Source: Dipetalonema caudispina (taxonomy: Eukaryota > Nematoda > Chromadorea > Rhabditida > Onchocercidae). Taken from it: a stretch of 64,000 bases of DNA. Each line of letters begins with the position of its first letter. Position 1 is the stretch's first letter. A program made the translations under genes and the position numbers. This document shows, one piece after another, positions 1-13,700 of the stretch. The stretch lies in contig JABVXV010000262.1 of the NCBI GenBank assembly GCA_013365325.1, positions 1 to 64,000 on the forward strand, written 5' to 3'. Below the pieces are notes generated by a model. That model searched no databases. It was not told the DNA's origin and saw only the letters and a list, made by a program, of their open reading frames with translations.

Positions 1-258
1 AATTTCATTGTTTTTGGTATTGACTGCAAATAAAGCCAAAGAAACAAACATCGATTGATGTGATGCGATACATATATAAATGTTTTTATTTATGAAGAAG
101 CGAAAGATATATGAACTGCAGAAAAAAAGTTATATTTTCTACATCAGATTATCTGAATGTTTAGAGTCGTACTTTGGCAAACAAATTCCAAATCTAAAAG
201 TTAGAAACTATTAACGAATTCGAAATAAAATTCTTCTTTCCTTAAAAACTCCCTGAAA

Positions 259-377
259 TGATAAAGCCAATCCACCTGATACGTCTAAAAGATAAAGCAA
301 ATCCATCTGACTACATCTAAAATGACAAAACAAATTCATCCCATACATCTAAAACAATAAAACAAATTCATCTGGTG
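259..377. repeat. Diverged 32-bp tandem repeat, about 3.7 copies
   Basis: Units begin at 259, 291, 323 and 355. Each has the pattern GATAAAGCAAATCCATCTGA followed by a TACATCTAAAA-like end, with a few substitutions between copies. The last copy is partial. It lies upstream of VPS54 and has no coding capacity. Confidence 0.75.
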
Positions 378-557
378 CTCGTAATCACATATACTTTCAT
401 GGAAATAAAGTGTAAGAATTTTTTGTAACAGTTTACGGCGAACTACGTCACATTACTCAATGAAAGTGTGAACAAGTCAAGTACATTGAAGATAAAGTGC
501 TACGATATAAACTGTATCCTAATAGTATAAAAAATTCCGTGCCATCATAAACTCACA

Positions 558-936
558 TCTGAAAAGTATGCGAAGGTCAATCGTACGTGTGCCTACCATA
601 AAAGTTTCAAGTATGGACAAAATTGCCAAGCAGTTGTCGTTTGAATCTCTAAAACTTATTTATCTTAATTTGAATCAAGCAGATATTTATAAACTCATCT
701 AACGTGAAAAAAATCTCGATACACTTCGAATCGTATTTGTTTCAGTATTTGGATAGGAATTATCATCGTTAAGGTTTCATATGAATCTGTGGAAAAGCTA
801 ACTGCAAAAAATAACGAATAAAGGGTAAAGGTAAAAGAAAATTGTCACAAATTCCAGGGAGCAGTTTAAATTCGATCGAATTGAAAATATGTAGCATAAA
901 TCTGAAAAGTATGCGAATATTTATAAACTCATCTAA
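558..936. repeat. Two short direct-repeat pairs upstream of VPS54
   Basis: The 17-mer TCTGAAAAGTATGCGAA occurs at 558-574 and 901-917. The 20-mer ATATTTATAAACTCATCTAA occurs at 683-702 and 917-936, so at the second site the two words abut. This suggests local segmental duplication and shuffling. No function is evident. Confidence 0.6.
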
Positions 937-1710
937 TGATGCTAACACACCAATACAAGTCATCCGATTCGATCTCAAACAATGAGAACTTCAGATTCCT
1001 CTTCCTGTTAAATTTGATAAAATTTCTTGACATCAGGATGATTCCAACCGGTTTGGTACTTAACGGATTTGATGCAAGGCAAAAATTGAGTAACGTGACA
1101 AATGTTCATCATTTGATGTTGAAGTGATAGAAGTTTATCATCTGTTAGCATAATTAGGGAAGTATTACTTTGTTCTATGAGTCAATTAATTAGTCCTTCC
1201 CCTCTAATTGCCTTCGCTAATTAATTATTTCATGGTTTTAATTTTCTGTCGTAACTGTTTCGTTACTTGTTGCACACTTTGAACAGTTTGTAGTTATTTA
1301 TTTGTTATTTTCTATTATTAACTTCCTATGATTTATTATTTCTTTTTAAATATTTTTGATGGGTCTTTTTCATCTGTTAAGCAATTTTATTTCAAAATTT
1401 AGAAATAATATTTACTACTAAGTTAGATTTCATATATTAGTAAGTTTTATTGAGATCTCTCAAGAACAGTAATCATTAGGATTGTACAGATGGTTACTGG
1501 AAATCAGAATTGATAGAAATAGAAGGTGATTAAATTTCACTTTAAGAATTCATTTAACGATGAATGATCTAAACTTATGGATTAAGTGGTTGTAATGTTG
1601 TAAGGTCTTTATAATGATATTCGTATATGTCTAATAGAAAAATATTATACTTAAGTGTAATGCAATATTTAACTATCAGATTTCATCAATATTGCAGAAA
1701 TTTAATGAAA

Positions 1711-1750
1711 ATTTTGTGTGTCAATTCGAAGCGGAATTGACACACAAAAT
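1711..1750. repeat. Perfect 17-bp inverted repeat (hairpin) at the VPS54 start codon
   Basis: The left arm is 1711-1727 (ATTTTGTGTGTCAATTC), the loop 1728-1733 (GAAGCG), and the right arm 1734-1750 is the exact reverse complement. The right arm ends on the A and T of the first in-frame ATG (1749-1751). In RNA this would be a stable stem immediately 5' of the start codon. Confidence 0.9.
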
Positions 1751-4700
1751 GCTCCCACTGTCATCTACCCAAGTAACAAATGGCAGCCATGAAGCTGACG
1801 ACTATCGACGTAATGTTGAATATCCACGTTACTGTGATTTATGCACTCGAAACGCGAGAAAACTTTCTAATCGTTTCGAATTTGTTCAACATCTGCGGGC
1901 TATGCATTGTACTAAGGAAGGTGGATCGTTTATATGTCGGTATGTGTTTTTATTTTTATCTTTTTTGGTAATGTTTTTACTTTTATCTTTTTTGGTAACA
2001 ATATAAATCTGCATAAATATACGATTATTCAGTTCTATGAAATTCCGGATACTATTGTTACTCTATGTGCCGAATACAAAAAAACGTGATCATCCGGAGG
2101 AGAACACGCAGTTAGAGCTATTGATTTATTCTATCTAATCATCTATCTATTTAATATTAATAAAGTGATCGAAATCCTCACGATGTCATGTTTATTTTGA
2201 CACAGTGATTGAACCATGAAGTAATTGATATGCTTTAAGTTATGGGCCAAATAGAGTTTGTCAAACATTACCCTTGGAAGGTGTTTCTGATCATGATTAT
2301 GAAGCTCATATTCGGAAATGTCATGCCAATTTTGGTGAGTGATTTCGTCGTACATTTTTTTATCAATCAAGAGTCATTAAGGGGTCAAAATCTTATTTAG
2401 GATTTGTTGTATCACTTGAATCAACTTAGGCCTTAACATTAGTGCACCGTTTATTCTTCGATCAAGGTATGATATGCTTGAGGTAGTTTGTCTAATTTAT
2501 GCAGTTTAAGATAATGAGGCAGCGTGGTGGTAAATACAAAGTCTTTTCTTTGTAATTTAATTTAAGATGAAATTCATCAAGGAAGCAGGTAGTAAGAAAA
2601 ATGTGAGTCTTGCATAATTTATTCATGAAAAGTTTACTTCTAATTTATTTTTCATTTTTAGTTTTTGATAAACAGCCAACCATGGATAAGGCGGAAGAAA
2701 AAAAAAAGCTGTCTTCCTCGAATCCAACGTTCACCATTCAAAGGTAGGCTATGATACGGTATGATCACGTAAAAAGAGATTAGTTGTGAGAAAAGGGATG
2801 CTTTTACTGTGTGAATGATAGTTAACATGGATCTTATAAAGCACGCATAAATATTTTTCATTGGGAAAACTAAAAAATTGGTGAACAAATACAAAAATAT
2901 GCTAAACAAAAGGCAAGAAAGGCGGAAAACAGAAGATTTTGATTTATTTTAGTTCAGATAAATTTAATCGAATCATTGCTAAAGATACTTTTTATTTTTT
3001 AAGGGCATAATGGTGCATTTGATACTTGAATATGAATATAAGAGGAAAGAGACTTTTCTGTAACTTTACCGAATGTGATTTTAGACTTGTCTTCTTCTTT
3101 TTTTACATTCTGAAAGAGATTTGTTGAAAAATGAATATTACCAATATTTCTGAGCTAGCTTACGTACTCGTCGACAATAAAAGTGACAGTAATTGGGTGC
3201 TACCTAACTGGAATAGGATATATTTCGGAAAGTTTAGATTTGCTCGTAACTTTATATTTATAGACACCTAAAATCAAATGAGGCATACTACGATCAATTC
3301 TAGTTAATACTGTGTAAACGATTTGACGGTATTCGCTATAAGTTCTTCTGGAAAGCACGTATGTAGCCAAAGCTTCCGATACTATCTTGCTGGCAAAAAT
3401 CCTGGTGCTCCAATTTACTTTAATGATTAAAAATAAAAAGTAAAGATGAGTTGCAGTCAATTAGCAGATATCAATTGGTTCACATTTATTTTGAGACTTT
3501 TTTCTGCAGGGGTATTTCTATACTCGTTGATTCTTTTTTCTGCAGCAACCAATGACTTCTTGGGTGGAGGGAGCTGGAAAACTGCTCTAGCTCCAAGTTT
3601 TTACTCGCGAGTGCTTCTTTTTGAGTGTTGTGGTAAGAAAGGTGTATAGATAGGTGCTACCCTAAATAAGATACAGAGAATTTATTGAGTAAAATTCTAA
3701 AATTTTGAATTGAATTTAATAATTACTAGATATTCGATGCACTTACTTGTATTAAGCTAAGGATTGAAAGTCCAAGCCATGCTCCCATTGATCCACCAAG
3801 TGCTGCTATAAATGTTGGCATTGACCATACCCAATACTGAGTCAGGGTGAGATATTCAAATGAACCCCAGTTTAAATTAATTATCGTGAAATCTGGAAGT
3901 AAGTTATAGTAATAAATTTGTCACTTTTAAAAAATTTTTATAATTTTATTTCTTTGCTAGGTGAACAGAATCTGTTTTAATTTTTACTAAGAATCTTTCA
4001 ACCTTTTTTTAATTTTATCTTGTTTTATTAAGTTTTGCCAAGCGAAAACTTACCATGATGAAACATTTTGCCGCGTTGTACGTGACGTATTTCATAGGTA
4101 ATTTGATCACAAGAACGATAACACTTTCGGGTGCATTGCTGATCCGAATATGTAATATTCTTGACACTGAAAATGATTCATTGAAATTGTTAAAATCTTT
4201 GTTGCATTTGTAATATTTCCTTCGCCTATTTCTTCACTGTTTGTCGCTAAATCTTCCAAAAAAGACTTGACTTTCGATTAGCTATTTAGTTAAAAGTTGT
4301 CTTTTAAAAGTTTGGTTGAATTTTATCATGTTTAGAGATTGACGCCAAAAAATGGGTTTTACAATTAATACCAAATAGAGTTCAAGACATTAAAGTAAGA
4401 TCATGATTCATGAGTTATAAGGAAGATCATGTTTCAAGAATATGTTGTAGAGTTAAGGTCCTGACATTGATTCTTGAGAATTTTGAGAACCTTCCTTACA
4501 TTTGAGTAATTTTTGCTGATATTTTTGGGAATGCTTACTCAATTTCACAGTTTTCATAATCACAAATCGGGAATTCGTTATATTCGTTCTCATTTCTTAC
4601 AAGATAACTCAAAGTGGGTGGCGTACATTCGCACATATCCTGAAAAACATAGATTATATTCCGTCGCTACAAATCTTGTTTGAAAAACATTGAAAACAAA

Positions 4701-7700
4701 TAACAAATATTTCGTATTTACTGTTTATTGTTATCTTATTCCTTTAGTGCCGGAATTCCAAAATGACAAAACTGATTTATTAACTGAAAACGGTTAGCAA
4801 TAAAACATCGTTCTTAGTTTAAAAGAAGCTAATTTTACTATCTGCTAATGTTGTAAGAATTGAGGCCTACCCTGATCATTTCCATACGACATCTGGATCG
4901 ACAATCGAATTCATTTTCTTTTTTTATAATATTACGACATGCCGTACCATTATCATCATTTTCAAGCATCACATATCTTGCGCGTACGTCAACTGTCACT
5001 TCATGTCGAGCACCGAGGCATAACTTAAAATTAGTTTCGTTTTTTTAATTTAGTTTATTTATAAAATTCGTTCATAGACAAGCAAATATATTCTTTGTTG
5101 TACGCTTAGATATTAAGGGGAATTGATAAATCTGGTAATAGTTCGTAAACAAAAAGGATAAAGGCAGAATAACTCTTCGATCCATAAGAAATTTGAAATA
5201 TACATCATCGTTAAATCCATCTCGCGCACGACCTTGACCTTCCATGAATCGTGATAGTGAACTGGGTCGTCCGTGAAAATCAACAGACATGCAGGCGGTA
5301 TCAACATCCTCCAGGTTACCATTATTGTGTGACAATAACATCGTGAAAAAATTTCCCTAAGAATAGGTAAACTGTTGGTTTGATTTGAAACATATTTATA
5401 CCTAAAATACATTTTTTTTCCAAAGACATTTCAAAATCTTAAATGATTATGTGGAAAATCAAAGTTTCTTAAAGCATAGTTAATGCTGATATTGTTGCAT
5501 ATCATCACTGTGGATATTCATTACTGCCATCGTCACAACTACATGAAGTCTTGCTATAACAATATTTCATACCGCTATACGCTATTCGCCAAATATTTGG
5601 ATCAAAAATGTTGGGATTTCTTGCAGTTAGGTTCTAGTATAGAATCCGTAATATTTTTCCTCATCTTCTTAATGTATTTCTATTATCATTAATGCATTAT
5701 CTTTGGATGGGTTGAGAGAAATGAAGGGGAGGGATAAGAACGAATCCTAGCTTATACCTGATCTTTTATTTCGAAGTAATTTTCAGCGTCAAACCATGGT
5801 TGAAAACAAAATTGCATTGTTGAAATCCATGAGGTTCGAAATCTAGTCTTAATTTTTAGGCTCTCATTAAATGTCGTCCGTTGAAATCGTCGTATTGAAT
5901 ACTTAATAATTTCTAAGCCAACTTTTTGGGTCAGTTCTTCGAATGCTACTCCACGATGCTTAATTTCATTTAACCAGGCCTACAAATATTACCATATTTT
6001 CAATCTGTATGACATTCTTTTGCTACGACTACTTATCTACATAACACATCACTTCTTAATCAAAAAGACAGAGATTGGCTCAAACTTGAATTAAGGCTTC
6101 AGCTGATTTTTTTCTTCTAGTAAGAAGGTTCCTTGATCTTTCTAAGTTTTGAACTTTGAAAACTAGCTTAATATTACATCAAATGAAACAGTTATCTTCA
6201 CCTTCAGCGTTACAACAGTTGAAATAATTAAATTAGTTAATGGTTAAATGAAAGTACTAGTTTTAGTTAACCTTAACCATCGCTCGTTTAGCTTGAAATC
6301 TTGAATGAGTACGAAAAAGGTTAATAGATCGAGCGGATCCGTGTGCTGTTGTTTCTCGTTCCATACTATTCAATGTTGCGATTACGTCATATGCTTCAAC
6401 AACTAGTCGATAGTCCCAGGCTTCATTCAGAAATTTCTTTCGAGAATTCAGTTTTTTGAGTTCTACCTGAATACTATTCGTAATCATAATTATAAGTTTA
6501 CATGGATGGAAATTATTTCCTTGAACTGAAAACATCATCAACTAGGATGGGAAGTCAATTTAACTGCACATACAAATTACTTTTAAATTCTTCCGAAATT
6601 CGAGTTGAAGTCTTGAAAGAAAGACAAAATTTTTTAAAAATATTTTAAATAAATTAGTTTGAAATAGCATGAAATATTCTGTAAACGATTTATTTGCTCA
6701 TTCCGTACTTACTTATTTAACCTCTTCCTAAATCTTTATTTGCCCTTCCAGCTAACCTCTATCCTTCTATCCCATTCATCATCTGATCTTGAATTGTTGA
6801 GAGGAAGATGACTCCAAGCCTGCTGTCTCGACATGCAAAATGTAATATTTGGCATGTGCATTGATTCGTTGAACATTATATTCATATCCGATTGTTTCGG
6901 ATACTCCGTGTATTCTATTACCTTAGTATTTAGATTTCATATAAATCATTTCTCATATTTTATATAATCAATTATCCAAGTTTTTTCTTTTTCATAAAAC
7001 CATAGTTATCTTATCTCCTTCCTCGAAATCCTTTAAACCCGAATATTATGGACATAATAAGGAGAAGGTCATTCTGTTAATGGGATTGTTTGGATAAGGT
7101 GGATACTACTGTATCATATAAAATCCAGCTATTTCCGGGAAGATTTTTTATCTGGGAAATTCCTGTGAAAGCAAGATATTCTTTGATAATCCAGAGTTTT
7201 CATATATGATTGAAGTGGCACCAGTAGAGTAATATCTCGAATAGTCATCGCAGCTAGGAAGGTGATAATAAACCAAAGGCCCCATCTTCGCATTCGTTCA
7301 CCCAGAAAGCATTCTTTCCAACTGAGTCCTTTGTTTATCTTCATTTTTGCCATCTTTTGATCCTGTGAACTGACAAGAAGATCTTTAAATAAGTAATAAT
7401 TTATCAAAAAACCGAAGAGTCATAAGAAAAATGTTAGGATACCAAAAATACATAATGTTTAAGGCTGGATTTATTTATTGGATACAAATTTTTTTAGACA
7501 TCATTTCTATTCTGCAGGAATTCCAAATATAGCGTATGGAATTCCTATAGAATAGAAATGATGTCTAAAAAAATTTGTATCCAATAAATAAATCCAGCCT
7601 TCATTACATATTTTTGGTGGATCTGTGCATTTATTTCATATTTTGACCTTTAATAAATTTTTGTTGTATTAAAGATTAATATGTGAACTTATTATTATAC

Positions 7701-10700
7701 TAATAAGTTGGACGTTTTGGCCCAGATTTTCCTCACTTAAACTTACGCTTGGCTTATCTTATGTCTTAGTTCTTCGTATACTTGTCGGAGAAGTTCGATA
7801 TCACTCAAGTGCCGATTTCGTTCCTCATCATCATCGCTCAAAAGTCGACTTCGAACAGAAATTGTCGGATTCTTCAGTTTCAGAGAGTTAAAATCGAAAC
7901 TGATTTGTTTCCGTAGATTTTCATGCTGTTTGGGTGAATTCAGGTGAACAGTCATTGTCATTTCGGATGTTGGAAATGTTTCAGTTTGTACGGTTTTTGA
8001 TTCTTTTGATGAAAAGTGGCAATCTTTGATCATTGCAGATTGTTGATAACAGCAGGTAAGATGTGGGATTTGAATGTTATGGTTTGAACTTCGACTATCT
8101 AAAGAACAAATAATGGGAGAGTCTGTTATCAATGTAGTCGGAGTAGAACATCTATTGCTTAGCAGTGGCGATGATTGAGAATCTGGACTTTGTAGATTTT
8201 GTAGAAAATGGGTTCCTGGAGATGTGAGATTCATCATCATTTCATGTTCTGAATTGATAGTAGTATCATAGATATATGGGCTGCTGTTTATTTCCATTTT
8301 GATATAATCCTTGCTGGCATCGTCCTGAAAAGAATAAAGGATCGGAATCAAACAGATAGCAATTAGAGTTCGTAGGTGTCTTTCTTTTCTGTCTTCTTCT
8401 TTGGTATTAGTTTCCCGTAGATTTTTTGATATGTATTATAGTTTCCAACTTTGTAGTGAATTTGGAGTTAGTCTCATGTTCTCTTTTTTCAAATTTTTTA
8501 ATTCCTGACTTAATTGGCATCTATTTCACATATATAGTATTGTTTGAAAAATAAACAGTTATTACAGACTAGGACTAAACAGTCCATTACCACTTTATTT
8601 TCTAATTAATGAGGTACTTCTTGACAATGTGAAGGAGAGATGGAAAAGAAGGAAGAAAATAAATGAAATATTATCAATACTAATATCTATATTGCATAGG
8701 TCTAATTAGATATTTCAAACGATAGTTCCGGGTTCTTACTACTTCTAGCTTGAATTTGAAAGAAGTTTTGAGAGTTAACAAAATAATTTCCCGAATCATC
8801 CTTCCATTGTATAATTAGATTTCAATTTTCCTCATAAAAATGATTTAGTTAAACATTATCGATGATTTTCAGCGAGACTTTTGAGCATAAATATGCAGAA
8901 TTTGGAGATCAGAAAAGCGATAGACTAAGAAAAGGATGAAATTATGAATTTCATTTAACTACTTTGATTAGATAGGATACCGAATCACAATGACAATGGT
9001 CATTAGCAAACAAAAAAATTTTTAATTTTTACTCTCGATGTAGTGGAATAAATAATACGAAAATGCTGCAGAAGCAGTATAAGAAATAGATCAGTTTGAA
9101 ATTTCGGTTTTTTCCAAAATATTCGGAGTACTCGATTGATTTCCTGATTAATCGATAATTTCGTGACGTTTCGAACTGGATTCGTCTAAGGTAACTTGAG
9201 AATGTCAGAAAGGCTTGAAAATTGCTAAAGTAAATATCTCTTCCTCATCTGTGCTAGAAAAATGGCCTTAATAGTGATGATGAATGGTATTCACTACAGT
9301 AGCTAATGGAATATAAAATATTTAGAAAAATATTCAAAAATATGTCTTGGAATGAAATTTCGAAAGAATTAGAAAGCTTTTCATCGTTTCGTTGGTGAGT
9401 AATTTTTTTTTTACTGACAGAGCAACAATACATCAATTTTTAAAATAAAAAGCAAAAATTGAAAAGATTGTATGTATGATGTACAAGAAAATGACACTAA
9501 AAAAAAAAACTTTTTGCACTTTTTGGTTTCTTTTTGTCATTTTTAATAAATTCAGTTTGAATTAGATTGTAATGAAACTAAATGTTTATATTATGGAAAA
9601 AAATTACTCTTCGTTGAGAAAATCAAAGGGATGCATCTCTTGCTTCGTCACTAAATTTTTTAAATGTAATTTCTCAGATTATCCGATAATGATTTGCATG
9701 TAGTAATAATTCTGCTACTGAAACCTTAGAAGCAAAAATGAAAAGGACAAATCACTATAGATATAATTTCCCAGTATCTAATTCTACCTGCTAGCCTATG
9801 TCATCTCAGGACGGTCCTTTTTTCTTAACTTGTTTGAAAAATAAAACTTGAAATAGCATAATGGGAGGACGGGGACGTGGTAGCAGTGGGAGGAGAAAAT
9901 TACTTTGCAAATAATTTAATAATCAAAACATCTGCTCGGATTTGAAATTATTCTATCATATAGGTCACCATTTTCGTTCTACTTTCCGGAACAAAAAGTT
10001 ATTTTTGCATGTTTTAACTAATGGTTGAACTTATGTAATCTCATGCTGGAAGTATTCGGTTTGAGAAACTGCTTTCTGTCTAGTTATCAGCCGTTTTTTA
10101 TTTGTTGTTGAGAACTTTTGTAACTGAATGTCGAGGATATAATTTATCATCAGAGTAGACCACATGGAAATTTAACATTCCCTAATTTTAAAGATCAAGA
10201 AGGATTTGTTCAAATGCAGGATTTATTTTCTTCAGGAATTTCAAATTAGAAAAAAAAAAATATAGGATAATGTTGTAAGAAAAATTTTGGGAGAGAGGGG
10301 AACCATCTTTTCACTTGTAAGTTTTTAGTTCATTTTTACTTTTTTCCAGAAGCTTAGTCCGAAATCTTGTTGTGATAGACCGGCTAGACATTATAAGCAG
10401 TACGTTTTATTGGAAACAATTTTTAAAGTAGAAAATATTAATATATTTTTTAATCAATGAATAAAAAACCAGTAGTTTGCATCGGAATTATCTGATGAAG
10501 AAAAAAAGCAAATAGGAGATGGCTGTGTCGACATTTAATCATTCAAAACATAAATATATTATTGATAATATAATAGTATCTTAAGCAACGGATGCAGTAA
10601 AGGATTTCTTCGAAATTTTTTGTCATCTATCTAAAATATTGAATTTAAAAAAGAATTCAGGATATGAAGCAGTAACAATACCTTGCATGTTTCAGTTTCA

Positions 10701-13700
10701 CTCAAAACCTATCATCAGTACTGCTGGATCCAAAATGTTCCCGAACAGAAGTACAAACCTTTTTCACCAGGCACTGGGGTGATTCGTTTGTGCCCAAAAA
10801 TCGAGTATCACCGGCATTGTCCCTCCCGGCTATATCACTAGATCATTTCAAGAAATATCTTAAAACCACTGCGAAGGTTTGTTGTTGTTGTAGTTGTACT
10901 GGATTAATGCTATTAATAATCTATTAAAAATACTATTAAAAATTAATACTATTAATTAATACTATTAATAGTTAAAATTGTTATTGTTATGCGAATACTT
11001 TTCTGGATTCCCATATTTCAGTTGAATTTCCCGCAATCTTTTTTTAGAAACATCGTCAATGTTTAAGAGCGAAATATGAACTTCGGCGTGCATTAGCACG
11101 ACATGAGGAGGATACTCGTGTCGATCTTGATGATGTACCAGTGGTTTGTGATTCTGCTGCATCTGAATTTTTAACATTTTCGTGTTTCGATTTTTCAACA
11201 TTTTAGAGGCAAATGTTTTTAGACCAATATTTTAGTGCTTACTAATGTATAGTCTTGGTACCACACGAAACTGAACACTAATATCAGCACCTCGTTTCTT
11301 AAGAATGTGAGGTATCAAGTTAGAGAGTGTGTTTTATTATAAATAAAATGATTGCTAGCGATTTATCAGTGTTTTTGAAGATTCTTCTGGATCCTCATTT
11401 TTCACTGGCTGATTTGTCCACCTTTGAAGCAATTTTCCTGGAGCCTGTTCCCGGAGAAGTTGATCGTTTGCAAGTCAGTAGTAAACCGTATACAACATTT
11501 CTGGGACGACACCCTAGCGGTAGTGGCACATCACCTACACCAAGTATCTCAGAAGATTCGAAGTCGTTACAGGTGAATGAAGCTACTTTTTAAGCAATAT
11601 TTGAACCATCATTTTACTCAAATCAGGCGGTTTTTTCTGTGAGTATAATTGTCTAACACAAGTTCTTTAGTTTCGATTTTTACTTATTCCAGTCCAGTTT
11701 CTCATTGACCAAATTTGAGTTATTTTTACGTATAAAACAGTTCTTAAGAATACAATCTATTTTTATTCGTGGTACCATTATTCTCTGATCCAAATCTGAC
11801 CCAGCTTTCAGATATATGAGTCATACGAGGCAGCAAATGGCCGTTATTTTAGGCCTTATAATACGTTACAACAACGCCTTGAATTTTATCACGATTTAGT
11901 TGATGTAAGATTAAACAATCAATTGGCATTGAAATCCAATGCATTTTGGAAAACAGTTATATCTTGTGGAAGTCTAAGTGGTGAATTGACAGATGCTATG
12001 GAGAGGGTTACAATAGTAAGGTTATCTTTTTAATTATGAATAAAGTAATCTCCATGAAATAGTTTCAACGGAAATTTTTAATTCATTGATACTGATTTAT
12101 CCAGTTTTTCAAAGGATTACATTTTCTTTAACGATGATTCTTTCTTTATGAAATACCTTGTCACTGAAAACTCTATCTTGCGATGTTATATGGAAATTCA
12201 ATCTTACTTGAGCAATTCTCATCACACGGTTATCATCATGGGCAATAACAGTTTATAATCGTTAATTAGAATATTGTGTTAAAGATCTTTTTAGGCAAAA
12301 TTTGAAAGAAGTGGATGAAAAGTTGTACCATCGGATGACAAATATTGTAAATATGTATAAAATACGACAGCAACGCGAGAAAGTACTTCAGAAATTGCGA
12401 GTTAGTTATTTTCCTGATATATTTTCTCAAAGTCAATGAAAATATACAAAATTTTGATTGATGATGACAACACGTGCACTAGCACAAAGCATTATTCTTT
12501 TTCTCGAAACTCTCTAAGCAGGAGACGGTAATCTAGCTTTACTCTATTCTCTTCGTCTGAATTTCATAATTCCTCGATTCTAAAATGCTCCAGCAATTGT
12601 CGACCTCCTTATTTCTTTCATTAGTTAAATCAGCTGCGAAGATTATCGAAGGATTAGATGACTGCCTCTTTCGGATGGCTTTTACATGGATAGTTGTTTG
12701 CACCATGTAATTCCATCAGCTCCTCCAGTATACAAAACAGTCATGCTAATCCTGATGACAGTGAGCTTAACCCATTATAATCTATTCTAATTAGTTTGTA
12801 TTTAACAATGATCTTAATTTATTGTACAGGATATGGCATGTCTTCGAGATGCTCAACTAACTGTTCAAATGTTATTGAATCAAAATGATTATCCGAAAGC
12901 TTTAGAATGTATCGAAACAGCACAAGATGTTTTGAACAACGAATTACGAGGTGTTACATGCTTCAGGTTAAATGTTTTGGAAGTTACTGTTTATTTGTGT
13001 GTTCATTTTAAATTTCCATTTATTACTTGAATTGTATTGTGTAACATGTTTCCCGATGATGATAATATGGCAGGCATCTTGGTCCACAGTTGCAAGAACT
13101 GCGTAAAATAATCGCAAAAATGCTTTATGAAGAATTTGTAACTTTGATACAAAAAGAGATGGGACGACCGTGTGAAACTGAAAATGATGTCGCTTATCAA
13201 GAGGTTTGTTTTTGATAATGAATTTGATTTTAATAGAGATCAGAGCAGGTGTAGATTTAGTGTGTGGAAATGGAGGAGGGGATAGAAGGATAGGATTGTA
13301 GACTCGCAGCTCTTCATTTGAAAAAGTTGGAATAGAGTTTGAACTTAGCGAATTGGGTGGCATTGATGTAAACGAAAGTGCTATACTTCGACCATATAAA
13401 TTTTTCATGTCGTTGTCAGTTTATCAGTCTGATCTTGTGTTCTTTTATTAAGGGACATTTAAATCCGATTGTAATTGGTTTATTGCAAGTGAAGGAATAT
13501 CGTTTTGTTCATATATTACAGCAAGAAATAATTGTAGCTTTGAAAAATTCGCTAAGACAGGTTTGTTAATTTGAATAATTGGAACAGTTGCCGTATTTGC
13601 AGAGAATTCAATTTAAGGGATAAGTAGATGGAAGCATTCGTTCATTCGTTCATAAAAATCATTGTTTTTATAGATAATAAAAGCACATGTGGTGCGGAAT

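Larger units (their letters stand above)
1..1710. other. 5' flank of VPS54, no gene seen
   Basis: I see no supported exon here; open frames are short and carry no family signature. The stretch holds a 32-bp tandem repeat (259-377) and two short direct-repeat pairs listed separately. An acceptor-like TTGCAG at 1692-1697 may mark the 5' end of the VPS54 coding exon, either by cis-splicing to an unseen leader exon or by trans-splicing. Confidence 0.5.

Noticed and set aside
3446..3649. Plus-strand open frame of 67 codons with a hydrophobic start
   Set aside because: It lies opposite and beside the DEG/ENaC last exon and reads as a shadow; no splice partners or family words.
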